Notes: generated by a model from the sequence alone, not told the origin. Shown: positions 1 through 6,026, numbered from the stretch's first letter. The stretch is DNA of 8,048 bases from SAR202 cluster bacterium (GCA_030743915.1 JASLRP010000051.1:1-8048), one strand, 5' to 3'. Program-made: numbers and translations.

Positions 1-2
1 GG

Positions 3-65
3 GTGCGTAACGAGAATTACAATATCGAAAAATTGTCTCAGGAATTAGGCCTGGCGGCCACCTGA
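3..65 (+). CDS. 3' end of an unidentified upstream gene (partial)
   Basis: The third reading frame is open from the window edge to a TGA at 63-65 and gives about 20 residues ending N-I-E-K-L-S-Q-E-L-G-L-A-A-T. The other two forward frames stop at 7-9 and 46-48. By gene order one would expect rpsK (S11) or rpsM (S13) just before rpsD, but neither the usual basic S11 ending (N-G-C-R-P then lysines and arginines) nor the lysine-rich S13 tail is seen in any frame. It may be a non-ribosomal gene, or a ribosomal protein with an unusual C-terminus. There are 48 nt between its stop and the rpsD start. Identity is unknown, and the frame choice is an inference from openness and base composition. Confidence 0.35.
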   Translation: MRNENYNIEKLSQELGLAAT

Positions 66-113
66 GCGAAGGTTTCAGAAAAACTGACAGTTCAGAATAG
101 AAGGAAAACATAA

Positions 114-749
114 ATGGCAAGATACAAAGACGCTGTCTGCCGCCAGTGCCGCAGAATAGGCGAAAAGCTGTTCCTCAAAGGCGAGCGGTGCTATTCGCCT
201 CGTTGCGCCGTGGAAAAACGACGTCGGCCGCCGGGAAACTCTAACCCCAGGCGGCGCAGGCCGTCAGATTGGGCAATTCAGCTCAAAGAAAAACAGAAGG
301 CCCGGTTCACCTATGGTGTCCTCGAGCGGCAGTTCAGGCGCTACTTTGACATGGCGCGGGAAAGCTCTGGAGCGACCGGAGACAACTTGATCCAAGTCCT
401 GGAATCTCGACTGGACAATGTTGTTTATCGACTGTCCTTTTCTGAGTCCAGAAAACAGGGCAGGCAACTGGTCAATCACGGTCACTTTAAGGTGAATGGG
501 CGCAGGATGGACATTCCTTCATACCTGGTCAAACCCGGCGATGTCATCGAATGGAAACGCGCAGGAAACAACGGCTCGACTCCTGAGTATATTCAGATTC
601 TGACCGACGGCCTGCCCAAGCGTCCGGTTCCCAGTTGGCTGCGGCTCGACGTCCCAAATTTGAGCGGCGAGATTGTCACCGTGCCCCATGTTTCAGAAGT
701 GAACACCAACATCGAAGCTCGACTCATCGTGGAATTCTATTCCAAGTAG
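114..749 (+). CDS. rpsD: 30S ribosomal protein S4
   Basis: S4 is a primary 16S rRNA-binding protein that nucleates assembly of the 30S body. The 211 residues match the usual length of about 200-210. The N-terminus M-A-R-Y-K-D-A-V-C carries four cysteines at 9, 12, 26 and 31 in the spacing of zinc-binding (C+) S4 proteins. Residues 97-146 (S-R-L-D-N-V-V-Y-R-L to P-G-D-V-I-E) form the S4 RNA-binding domain, and the C-terminus has the typical E-A-R-L-I-V-E-F-Y motif. The ATG at 114 is preceded by AGAAGGA (99-105) at 8 nt, which fixes the start. It is the first complete gene of an operon and precedes rpoA by 26 nt. In several bacteria S4 represses the alpha operon by binding its leader; no such leader lies in this window. 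Confidence 0.97.
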   Translation: MARYKDAVCRQCRRIGEKLFLKGERCYSPRCAVEKRRRPPGNSNPRRRRPSDWAIQLKEKQKARFTYGVLERQFRRYFDMARESSGATGDNLIQVLESRLDNVVYRLSFSESRKQGRQLVNHGHFKVNGRRMDIPSYLVKPGDVIEWKRAGNNGSTPEYIQILTDGLPKRPVPSWLRLDVPNLSGEIVTVPHVSEVNTNIEARLIVEFYSK

Positions 750-775
750 CCCAGACACCTATAGGAGTATCACGT

Positions 776-1831
776 ATGGTATTGGACCTGCAAAGCTTCG
801 CCAGCCCAGACACAATTGAAGAAGAAGAAGAGATAATACCGGATCCGTCAATCACGGTTGAGGTGTCTGAAGATCGCTACGGCAAATTCATAATCGAACC
901 ACTGGAGCCCGGTTATGGCGTCACCCTGGGCAATCCGCTGAGGCGCGTGCTGTACAGCGGCCTTGAAGGGACCGCCGTAACGTGGGTAAAAATTGAGGGC
1001 GTGCAACACGAATACGCCACGATTCCACAGGTAAAAGAACAGGTCACTGAGATTCTGCTGAACGTCAGGGGAATTCGCCTGCGTTCTGAAGTCGACCGAC
1101 CCGGCAAGCTCCGATTGGAAGTTGCGGGCGAAGGCGAGGTATCCGCCGGTGACATCATGGCGTCTGCGGATTTCGAGGTTGTGAACCCCGAACTGCATAT
1201 CGCGACTTTGAATGGCTCGGATGCCAAGCTCTCCATCGAACTGAACGTTGAGCGAGGCAAGGGCTATCAGGTCGCCACCGAAAACGAAGGCCAGCCAATC
1301 GGCGTTCTGCCGGTTGACGCCATTTTCACCCCAATCGACAAAGTCAGCTACAACATCGAGCGCACCCGAGTCGGCCAGCGCACGGACTTTGAGCGCCTGG
1401 TCCTCCAGGTGTGGACCGATGGCTCAAAAATTCCAGTCGATGCCATGAGGCAGGCCGCGAACATACTGGTCAACCAGTTCTTCATGTTCGCCAACGCTCA
1501 ACAGCAGTCCGAGGAATCCGCCGATGGGCCGCCTGTAGTGCTGAAGATTCCCGCCGAGCACTACAACGTGCCGGTGGAGCGTCTGGACCTCTCATCCCGC
1601 ACCTTGAACTGCCTGAAGAGGGCCGGCATCAACAAGGTCGGCGAGGTGCTGGAGATGACCAAGCCAGAGCTATTGCGTATCCGCAACTTTGGCGAGAAAT
1701 CTTACGACGAACTGTTTACCCAGATGCGTGACATGGGCCTACTTCCTCCAGATATGGACCCGGAGAACACAGACGCCGAAGGCGAAGAAGCCGAGGCCGA
1801 ATTGGCCGGCGCAGAAGCAAATTCCGACTAA
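776..1831 (+). CDS. rpoA: DNA-directed RNA polymerase subunit alpha
   Basis: Alpha dimerises to seed RNA polymerase assembly, and its C-terminal domain contacts UP elements and activators. I start it at ATG 776, preceded by AGGAG (763-767) at 8 nt. The same frame is open upstream to 635, but that part overlaps rpsD and is not alpha-like. The protein has 351 residues. The N-terminal domain shows F-I-I-E-P-L-E-P-G-Y-G-V-T-L-G-N (39-53), L-R-R-V-L (55-59) and the conserved I-E-G-V-Q-H-E-Y stretch. The C-terminal domain (about 265-322) keeps R275, N278, G306, K308 and S309, matching E. coli R265, N268, G296, K298 and S299 used for DNA contact. Two acidic additions stand out: a run of five glutamates at 15-19 from a GAA repeat (818-832), and an acidic tail after residue 325. 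Both are longer than in E. coli alpha (329 residues). Confidence 0.97.
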   Translation: MVLDLQSFASPDTIEEEEEIIPDPSITVEVSEDRYGKFIIEPLEPGYGVTLGNPLRRVLYSGLEGTAVTWVKIEGVQHEYATIPQVKEQVTEILLNVRGIRLRSEVDRPGKLRLEVAGEGEVSAGDIMASADFEVVNPELHIATLNGSDAKLSIELNVERGKGYQVATENEGQPIGVLPVDAIFTPIDKVSYNIERTRVGQRTDFERLVLQVWTDGSKIPVDAMRQAANILVNQFFMFANAQQQSEESADGPPVVLKIPAEHYNVPVERLDLSSRTLNCLKRAGINKVGEVLEMTKPELLRIRNFGEKSYDELFTQMRDMGLLPPDMDPENTDAEGEEAEAELAGAEANSD

Positions 1832-1843
1832 CAGGAGCAGGCA

Positions 1844-2197
1844 ATGAGGCATCGCCTCTCAGGAAATAAACTAAACCGTCCCACCGCGCACCGAAAGTCG
1901 ATGCTGCGGGGTATGGTGACGGCCTTAATCCAGAACGAATCCCTGCAGACCACCGAGGCCAAGGCCCGTGAGGCCCGCAGGATGACCGAAAAGATGATCA
2001 CCCTGGGCAAGAAAGGGAGCCTGCATCACAGGCGGCAAGCCGCCGCTGTGGTCGTGGGGGACGACGCTGTCAGAAAACTCTTCGGAGAACTGGCCGAGCG
2101 TTACTCTGACCGCCCCGGAGGATACACCCGGATGTACAAGCTGGGGACTCGCAGGGGCGACGCGGCTGAAATGGCGGTCGTGGAACTGGTCGGGTAA
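1844..2197 (+). CDS. rplQ: 50S ribosomal protein L17
   Basis: L17 is a 23S rRNA-binding protein of the large subunit. The 117-residue product starts M-R-H-R-L-S-G-N-K-L-N-R and has the family signatures H-R-K-S-M-L-R (16-22), T-T-E-A-K-A-R-E-A-R (36-45), K-M-I-T-L-G-K and the C-terminal G-G-Y-T-R-M-Y-K-L-G-T-R-R-G-D-A-A-E-M-A. Length is normal for bacterial L17. AGGAG at 1833-1837 lies 6 nt before the ATG. The gene starts 12 nt after rpoA, the standard rpoA-rplQ arrangement, so the two are almost certainly co-transcribed. Confidence 0.97.
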   Translation: MRHRLSGNKLNRPTAHRKSMLRGMVTALIQNESLQTTEAKAREARRMTEKMITLGKKGSLHHRRQAAAVVVGDDAVRKLFGELAERYSDRPGGYTRMYKLGTRRGDAAEMAVVELVG

Positions 2198-2208
2198 GTG
2201 TGATTGTT

Positions 2209-2212
2209 GAGG
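2209..2212 (+). promoter_or_regulatory. GAGG ribosome binding site supporting an ATT start for truA
   Basis: GAGG complements the 3' end of 16S rRNA and lies 7 nt before the ATT at 2220. An in-frame TGA at 2208-2210 rules out any start further upstream in this frame. No ATG, GTG or TTG occurs in frame between that stop and the GTG at 2349. The motif is short and could be chance, but its spacing is what one expects for initiation at 2220. Confidence 0.45.
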
Positions 2213-2219
2213 CAAGAAC

Positions 2220-2981
2220 ATTCGACTTGCGCTCATAATCGAATACGAGGGCACGAACTACCACGGGTTTCAGTACCAGGAGAACGCCCCCTCGATTCAG
2301 GAGCAAATTGAAAAATCGATAAAAGCGCTGACCGGCGAAACCCTTCGAGTGAAGGCCGCCGGACGCACTGACACGGGCGTCCATGCACTGGGACAGGTTG
2401 TGGCCTTCGACACAGAGTCGGACCATCCACCGGAGACCTTTCTCAAGGCTATGAACTCTCGCCTGCCTGACGACATTGCCGTGAGAGCGGCGTATCGGGC
2501 AGGCCCGACGTTTGACCCGCGACGGCACGCCATGAGCCGGAGATACCGATTCACGCTGGTTAACAGCGATGTTCGGTCGCCTGTTAGACGTCTGACGACA
2601 TGCCAGGTCCGTGACAAGCTGGATACAATGCTGATGACTCGGGGAGCGAAGATGCTGGAAGGCATCCACGATTTCGCTCGGTTCGCCGGTCCGCTGGAAC
2701 GTCAGGGGGCCAGCACGGTGAGAGAAGTGTTCTCCTCCAGAATTGAAGAACGCGAAGATGAAATAATATTTGAGGTTGAAGGCAGCGCCTTCTTGCCTCA
2801 TCAGGTCCGGCGCATGGCCGGAGCATTGGTGGATCTGGGCAGAGGCGTTCTGTCCATCGAACAATTGAAACAGATGATTGAAGGGGATGACATCGGCGTG
2901 GCCTCCCGGTCACTGCCCCCACAGGGGCTTTGCCTGGTCGAGGTAAAGTACGCTGACTTCCCTCCAAAGGTTGGTGAATGA
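2220..2981 (+). CDS. truA: tRNA pseudouridine synthase A (tRNA pseudouridine 38-40 synthase)
   Basis: TruA converts uridines 38-40 of the tRNA anticodon stem-loop to pseudouridine. Starting at ATT 2220 the protein has 253 residues, normal for the family. It begins R-L-A-L-I-I-E-Y-E-G-T-N-Y-H-G-F-Q, the conserved first strand and substrate loop. The catalytic aspartate is D51 in G-R-T-D-T-G-V-H-A (48-56). Later signatures are M-S-R-R-Y-R-F, G-I-H-D-F-A-R-F, F-L-P-H-Q-V-R-R-M and Q-G-L-C-L-V-E-V. The start is abnormal: in this frame a TGA occupies 2208-2210 and the first standard start is GTG 2349, which would delete 43 conserved residues. Either ATT is used, as known for infC, or a 1-nt indel or substitution hides the true start (homologues often begin M-K-N-I-R; here the frame reads G-K-N-I-R). 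The gene sits 22 nt after rplQ and 1 nt before rplM. Confidence 0.88.
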   Translation: MRLALIIEYEGTNYHGFQYQENAPSIQEQIEKSIKALTGETLRVKAAGRTDTGVHALGQVVAFDTESDHPPETFLKAMNSRLPDDIAVRAAYRAGPTFDPRRHAMSRRYRFTLVNSDVRSPVRRLTTCQVRDKLDTMLMTRGAKMLEGIHDFARFAGPLERQGASTVREVFSSRIEEREDEIIFEVEGSAFLPHQVRRMAGALVDLGRGVLSIEQLKQMIEGDDIGVASRSLPPQGLCLVEVKYADFPPKVGE

Positions 2982-2982
2982 A

Positions 2983-3420
2983 ATGGCAATTAGCTCAAAG
3001 CCATACGAGACCAAGGCTTCAGACCTGAAGCCTGCGTGGCACGTGATGGACGCCGAGGGCAAAACCCTGGGCCGGTTCGCTTCGGAGATCGCAACAAAAT
3101 TGACCGGCAAGGACAAACCCATCTACGTTCCGCATCTGCTCTGCGGCGATTATGTGATCGTGACTAACGCTGAGAAGATTCACACAACGGGAAACAAGCG
3201 CGAACAAAAGCGCTACTACAGGCACAGTGGATACATGGGCGGTCTGAAAGAACAGACGCTTGAACAGATGATGGACCGGACCCCGGACCGGGTCATCAAA
3301 GCAGCTGTCAAAGGCATGCTTCCCAAATCTGCGTTGGGCCGAAAGATGCTATCCAGGCTTAAGATCTATTCAGGAGCCGATCACCCTCACGAGGCGCAAG
3401 TCGGCGCATCGTCCGAATAA
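2983..3420 (+). CDS. rplM: 50S ribosomal protein L13
   Basis: L13 is an early-assembling 23S rRNA-binding protein of the 50S subunit. From ATG 2983 the product has 145 residues, the family norm. Signatures include W-H-V-M-D-A-E-G-K-T-L-G-R-F-A-S near residues 19-34, G-D-Y-V-I-V-T-N-A, H-S-G-Y-M-G-G, A-V-K-G-M-L-P-K and L-K-I-Y-S-G-A-D-H-P-H-E-A-Q near the end. TTG 2971 and GTG 2974 are also in frame, but the AAGG at 2967-2970 leaves too little room for them. ATG 2983 follows the truA stop by one base (TGA-A-ATG), so translation is probably coupled. L13 pairs with S9 (rpsI) directly downstream, an almost universal bacterial arrangement. Confidence 0.96.
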   Translation: MAISSKPYETKASDLKPAWHVMDAEGKTLGRFASEIATKLTGKDKPIYVPHLLCGDYVIVTNAEKIHTTGNKREQKRYYRHSGYMGGLKEQTLEQMMDRTPDRVIKAAVKGMLPKSALGRKMLSRLKIYSGADHPHEAQVGASSE

Positions 3421-3433
3421 TCAGGAGTAATTG

Positions 3434-3838
3434 ATGGTCCAGAATACCGAGGAGCACTACTACTACGCCGTGGGCAAGCGAAAAAACGCTGTGGCTCAAG
3501 TGCGGCTGTATACGGACGGCGGTCCGGTCATCGTGAATGGCAAGCCTATGGAAGAAGCATTCCCGTGGGACACGTGGCAGCAGACAATTAACGAGCCATT
3601 CGCCGCAACCGAAACCCAGGGGCAATTCAGGATTGTCGCCAAGGTCAAGGGAGGCGGAGTCGTCGCCCAGGCCGGAGCTTTGCGTCATGGCATTGCCCGC
3701 GCGATCCAGATTGCGATCCCGAGTCTGAGGACTCCTCTCAAGAGGGCCGGTCTGCTGACTCGCGACGCCCGGGAGAAAGAGCGCAAGAAGTACGGCCTCG
3801 CCCGCGCTCGCAAGGCCAAGCAGTGGACCAAGCGCTAG
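3434..3838 (+). CDS. rpsI: 30S ribosomal protein S9
   Basis: S9 binds 16S rRNA in the 30S head, and its C-terminal tail reaches the P-site tRNA anticodon loop. The 134-residue product has Y-A-V-G-K-R-K-N-A-V-A-Q-V-R-L near the N-terminus, the G-G-G-x-x-x-Q-A-G-A-L-R-H-G-I-A-R-A core and the C-terminal K-K-Y-G-L-A-R-A-R-K-A-K-Q-W-T-K-R, ending in the conserved K-R. AGGAG (3423-3427) lies 6 nt before ATG 3434 and only 3 nt before the in-frame TTG 3431, so ATG is preferred. It begins 13 nt after rplM and is the last gene of the operon. Confidence 0.96.
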   Translation: MVQNTEEHYYYAVGKRKNAVAQVRLYTDGGPVIVNGKPMEEAFPWDTWQQTINEPFAATETQGQFRIVAKVKGGGVVAQAGALRHGIARAIQIAIPSLRTPLKRAGLLTRDAREKERKKYGLARARKAKQWTKR

Positions 3839-3870
3839 CTTCGGGGACCAATCACAATTGAAATCACCCA

Positions 3871-3897
3871 TAACGGCAGGCTGATGGTCTGCCGTTA
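3871..3897. terminator. hairpin between convergent genes, probable terminator of the ribosomal operon
   Basis: TAACGGCAG (3871-3879) is perfectly complementary to CTGCCGTTA (3889-3897), with a 9-nt loop. It lies 32 nt after the rpsI stop and 29 nt before the end of the convergent glycosylase-like gene. The 3' side on the + strand (CTGGTTTCTGG) has only a short T-rich stretch and no clean U-tract, so intrinsic termination may be weak. A second 6-bp hairpin (CGGCGC/GCGCCG, 3919-3938) overlaps the stop of the convergent gene. Position and perfect stem support the call; the missing U-tract weakens it. Confidence 0.5.
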
Positions 3898-3926
3898 CTG
3901 GTTTCTGGAAATAGCTTCCGGCGCGC

Positions 3927-4394
3927 CTACTTGCGCCGCTTGGAGTCGCGTGACTTCATCCAGTCCTTGTGATCAGGCACTTCCTCCCCGACGACATACA
4001 GGAAGTAGTAACAACCCATATTGCCCATGAATTTGAACTGCTTCCGCATATCCTTCACTCTCGACTCGAAGCTGTCCTGTGAGCGCAGATAGTTCTTGAA
4101 CCCGCCGTGTTCTTCGTCGAGATCAATCATCTGTTGAGCATTGTGGACGATGGCCGCCAACTTCCGTCGATTCCGAATGACCCTCGTGTCTTGGGCCAAC
4201 TCCTCCAGATCGTCGGTCGAGAGAGTTGCCACCGCGTCAATGTCGAAATTCCGCATCGCTTCTCGGAGTTGTGGCCACTTGGATTCGACGACTTTCCAGG
4301 AGATTCCAGTCTGGAACACGGCTTTGCTCATGACTTCAAGATAGTCGCCGAGCGTATTGACTTCGATTTGGGTCGGAGCTTGCATCTCTGGCAA
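3927..4394 (-). CDS. truncated Tag-family (3-methyladenine DNA glycosylase I-like) protein
   Basis: The 155-residue product resembles the middle and end of DNA-3-methyladenine glycosylase I (Tag, helix-hairpin-helix base-excision enzymes). Shared stretches are Q-T-G-I-S-W (28-33), F-D-I-D-A-V-A (50-56), the hairpin region R-V-I-R-N-R-R-K-L (71-79) with H-N-A-Q after it, and K-F-M-G-N-M-G-C-Y-Y-F. Aligned on Tag W46 (here W33), the position of Tag E38, which contacts the base, is A25. The N-terminal zinc ligands and the Y-H-x-E-W-G motif are missing because the protein starts too late. At the C-terminus the P-D-H remains but the following cysteine does not. Catalysis as in Tag is therefore doubtful; it may bind or cleave another lesion. 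TTG 4394 is chosen because a strong GAAGGAGG lies 6 nt upstream; ATG 4385 would be 15 nt away. It is divergent from the DtxR-type gene. Confidence 0.75.
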   Translation of the reverse strand: MPEMQAPTQIEVNTLGDYLEVMSKAVFQTGISWKVVESKWPQLREAMRNFDIDAVATLSTDDLEELAQDTRVIRNRRKLAAIVHNAQQMIDLDEEHGGFKNYLRSQDSFESRVKDMRKQFKFMGNMGCYYFLYVVGEEVPDHKDWMKSRDSKRRK

Positions 4395-4400
4395 ATGTTG

Positions 4401-4408
4401 CCTCCTTC
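4401..4408 (-). promoter_or_regulatory. strong Shine-Dalgarno GAAGGAGG that selects a TTG start
   Basis: Read on the - strand, 4408 to 4401 is GAAGGAGG. It ends 6 nt before TTG 4394 and 15 nt before ATG 4385. This spacing favours TTG as the initiation codon of the Tag-like gene. It is the strongest ribosome binding site I see in the window. Confidence 0.75.
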
Positions 4409-4460
4409 AAGTCAGGTTTGATAGATTTTGTTCCATACATGACCTTCATCGCTAGCTGCG

Positions 4461-4476
4461 CAGAGCGCATGTTCTG
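4461..4476. repeat. imperfect palindrome next to the DtxR-type promoter (possible operator)
   Basis: CAGAGCGCATGTTCTG has matching outer arms CAGA/TCTG, plus one further symmetric C/G pair. Its right arm runs into the TG of the extended -10 element, so a bound protein could block RNA polymerase. On the other strand it contains GAACATG, which looks like half of a Gram-positive LexA box, but the second half does not match. Short imperfect palindromes are common by chance, so support is weak. Confidence 0.25.
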
Positions 4477-4483
4477 ATATAAT
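4475..4483 (+). promoter_or_regulatory. extended -10 promoter of the DtxR-type gene
   Basis: TGATATAAT is a perfect extended -10 (TGn followed by TATAAT). No convincing -35 lies 16-18 nt upstream, as is common for extended -10 promoters. Transcription would begin near 4490, leaving only about 9 nt before ATG 4499. The message would have a very short leader with no Shine-Dalgarno. Confidence 0.6.
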
Positions 4484-4498
4484 CTTCATGTTCCTCAA

Positions 4499-5227
4499 AT
4501 GACTAATTCAAAATCAAAAGGCAAAAACGCCGCCAACTCCGCTGGCCGTCTCTCCATGTCTGCGGAGAATTATCTGTTGTCCATATATCGCCTGGATGAA
4601 GAGGACACCCGCGTTACCCTGACGGCGCTGTCCGAACATCTGAAAACTTTGCCTGTTGACGAGGGGATGGGAACATCGCTGCCGTCAGTGGGAGGGATGA
4701 TTCGGAGGATGGTGCGAGAAGGACTATTGGAGAGCACGCCTCAAAAAGATGTCGTGCTTACCACTTCCGGACGCAAGTCTGCCGAGGAAATTGTGCGCAG
4801 ACATCGGCTGGCTGAACGACTGGTGGTCGATCTACTGGGATTGGACCTGCACTTAGCCCACATTGAGGCCCATAGACTGGAACACGCTATCTCGCCCGTT
4901 CTGGAAGAGAAGATCGTGGACGCTCTGGGAAATCCGAAAACCTGCCCTTTTGGGCACCCCATTCCTGGGAGCGGGTACAAGGGAGATAACCGCGTGATGC
5001 CGCTGGGTCGGGCCTCGGATGGGGACCGGTTGATAATCGACTCCGTTCCTGAAGATGATCAGGCCCTACTGGAATATCTGGTTGGGAATCATCTGATCCC
5101 TGGACAGACAGTCACCGTGAAGGAGACCGCCGCGACCCGAGGTGTCATCACGCTGGACTGCGATGGCAACGAGGTGGTGTTCAGCTACGATGTCGCGGCA
5201 AAGATTCGGGTCTATCCGGCGGACTGA
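4499..5227 (+). CDS. DtxR/IdeR/MntR-family metal-dependent transcriptional repressor
   Basis: Proteins of this family sense Fe2+ or Mn2+ and repress metal-uptake genes. The 242 residues show the full three-domain layout: winged helix (about 19-95), metal-binding dimerisation domain (about 96-155, ending F-G-H-P-I-P-G) and a C-terminal SH3/FeoA-like domain (about 165-242). Aligned with DtxR, metal ligands are conserved as H102, E106, H121, E128 and H129 (DtxR H79, E83, H98, E105, H106). The DtxR C102 position is H125 and the M10 position is N24, so metal choice cannot be read with confidence. About eight extra residues (around L51-T59) sit in the turn before the recognition helix. The first 18 residues are a basic, Ser/Asn-rich extension. 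ATG 4499 has no Shine-Dalgarno; M20 (4556) is an alternative start, also without one. It is divergent from the Tag-like gene. Confidence 0.9.
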   Translation: MTNSKSKGKNAANSAGRLSMSAENYLLSIYRLDEEDTRVTLTALSEHLKTLPVDEGMGTSLPSVGGMIRRMVREGLLESTPQKDVVLTTSGRKSAEEIVRRHRLAERLVVDLLGLDLHLAHIEAHRLEHAISPVLEEKIVDALGNPKTCPFGHPIPGSGYKGDNRVMPLGRASDGDRLIIDSVPEDDQALLEYLVGNHLIPGQTVTVKETAATRGVITLDCDGNEVVFSYDVAAKIRVYPAD

Positions 5228-5230
5228 ACC

Positions 5231-5244
5231 TGCCCACGCGGGCA
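5231..5244. terminator. small hairpin in the 25-bp gap between convergent genes
   Basis: TGCCC (5231-5235) pairs with GGGCA (5240-5244) around a 4-nt loop. It fills the gap between the ends of the DtxR-type gene and the convergent Nmad3-like gene, where a shared terminator would be expected. The stem is only 5 bp and no U-tract follows on either strand. Confidence 0.3.
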
Positions 5245-5252
5245 ACATCGGT

Positions 5253-6026
5253 TTACCCCTGATCGTGCTTGGCAACCCACTCCCAGAAAGCATCGGCCCG
5301 CGCGCCGCCGTCGGGCAGTGAAGGGTCGATGACGCACCGACAGCTTCGGGTGTAGGAACCGATTACCTGCAACTCGCTTCGATGTTCATCCCATCGCCAA
5401 GGGGAACCGTCGGCGGTTCGGAATGCCTTCTCGCACAGGTCACGAGTCACGGGCACCGCTTGAGCAAACCTGCGGGAATTATCAGACCCGAAGAATGCCC
5501 AGAAACGGTCCCAGTTTTCGGGATTGGCCACTCCTCTCCGGACATGAGCGTTGTTCCGAAACCTTTTCAGAAGTATCTCAGTAGGTTCCATCTGAACGTC
5601 TCTCAACCCCTCGGCGGGATCGGAAATCTCAAGATAACCGGCGAGGTAGAATCCGTAGCGTTTGGTCGGGCCTTCGGCGTTCCATTCCTCCATGCGGGCG
5701 ATGAAAAATAGGAGATCGCCTTGCTCAAGCTGTTTCAATGACGCCCCCCTGGGCGTAGTTTCGCAGTTATCGCCGTACGTGAACGTTTCGAATTCAGGGT
5801 CGTTGTGTGCGGCCCGGTCCCACAATCTCTTGGGAATGTATCTCAGTAGGTCTTCGGAAGGTCGATAGTGCGAGCGCAGGTCTCGATAGCGAACCGCGTG
5901 AGGAGGCGGAATGTCAGGTGTTTCGGGTATCGGCAGAAACTCGAATCTTCTATCCGGGAAGATTGGGCTGGCAAACCGGTGACTGGCGTTGGCGCCCACG
6001 TTTGCTAGGAAAATCCGACCGCTCAT
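5253..6026 (-). CDS. Nmad3-like protein (nucleotide modification associated domain 3), function unknown
   Basis: The 257-residue protein has no signal peptide or membrane segment and should be cytoplasmic. Its N-terminus reads R-I-F-L-A-N-V-G-A-N-A-S-H-R-F-A-S-P-I-F (4-23), then P-D and L-P-I-P, then V-R-Y-R-D-L. This pattern (S-P-I-x-P-D ... L-P-I-P ... Y-x-D-L) and the later Q-G-D-L-L-F-F-I-A-R with G-F-Y-L-A-G-Y-L recall the Nmad3 family, named for its predicted link to nucleotide modification. The match is from memory of the family pattern and is not certain. A conserved-looking N-N-A-H-V-R-R-G and an aromatic W-D-R-F-W-A-F-F-G segment follow. ATG 6026 overlaps the queG stop (ATGA), so translation is very likely coupled to queG. 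No catalytic residues can be assigned; a role in handling modified nucleotides or tRNA is inferred from family name and neighbour. Confidence 0.6.
   Translation of the reverse strand: MSGRIFLANVGANASHRFASPIFPDRRFEFLPIPETPDIPPPHAVRYRDLRSHYRPSEDLLRYIPKRLWDRAAHNDPEFETFTYGDNCETTPRGASLKQLEQGDLLFFIARMEEWNAEGPTKRYGFYLAGYLEISDPAEGLRDVQMEPTEILLKRFRNNAHVRRGVANPENWDRFWAFFGSDNSRRFAQAVPVTRDLCEKAFRTADGSPWRWDEHRSELQVIGSYTRSCRCVIDPSLPDGGARADAFWEWVAKHDQG

Noticed and set aside
635..775. Upstream extension of the rpoA frame to 635
   Set aside because: It overlaps rpsD, has no alpha-like sequence, and a good AGGAG lies just before ATG 776.
2070..2864. 264-codon open frame on the - strand across rplQ and truA
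   Set aside because: It is antisense to two clearly conserved genes and shows no family-like pattern.
2349..2981. GTG 2349 as the start of truA
   Set aside because: It would remove 43 residues that are clearly TruA-like, including the conserved Y-E-G-T-N-Y-H-G-F-Q segment.
3919..3938. CGGCGC/GCGCCG hairpin over the end of the Tag-like gene as a terminator
   Set aside because: It overlaps the stop codon and lacks a U-tract on either strand, and the nearby 9-bp hairpin is the better candidate.
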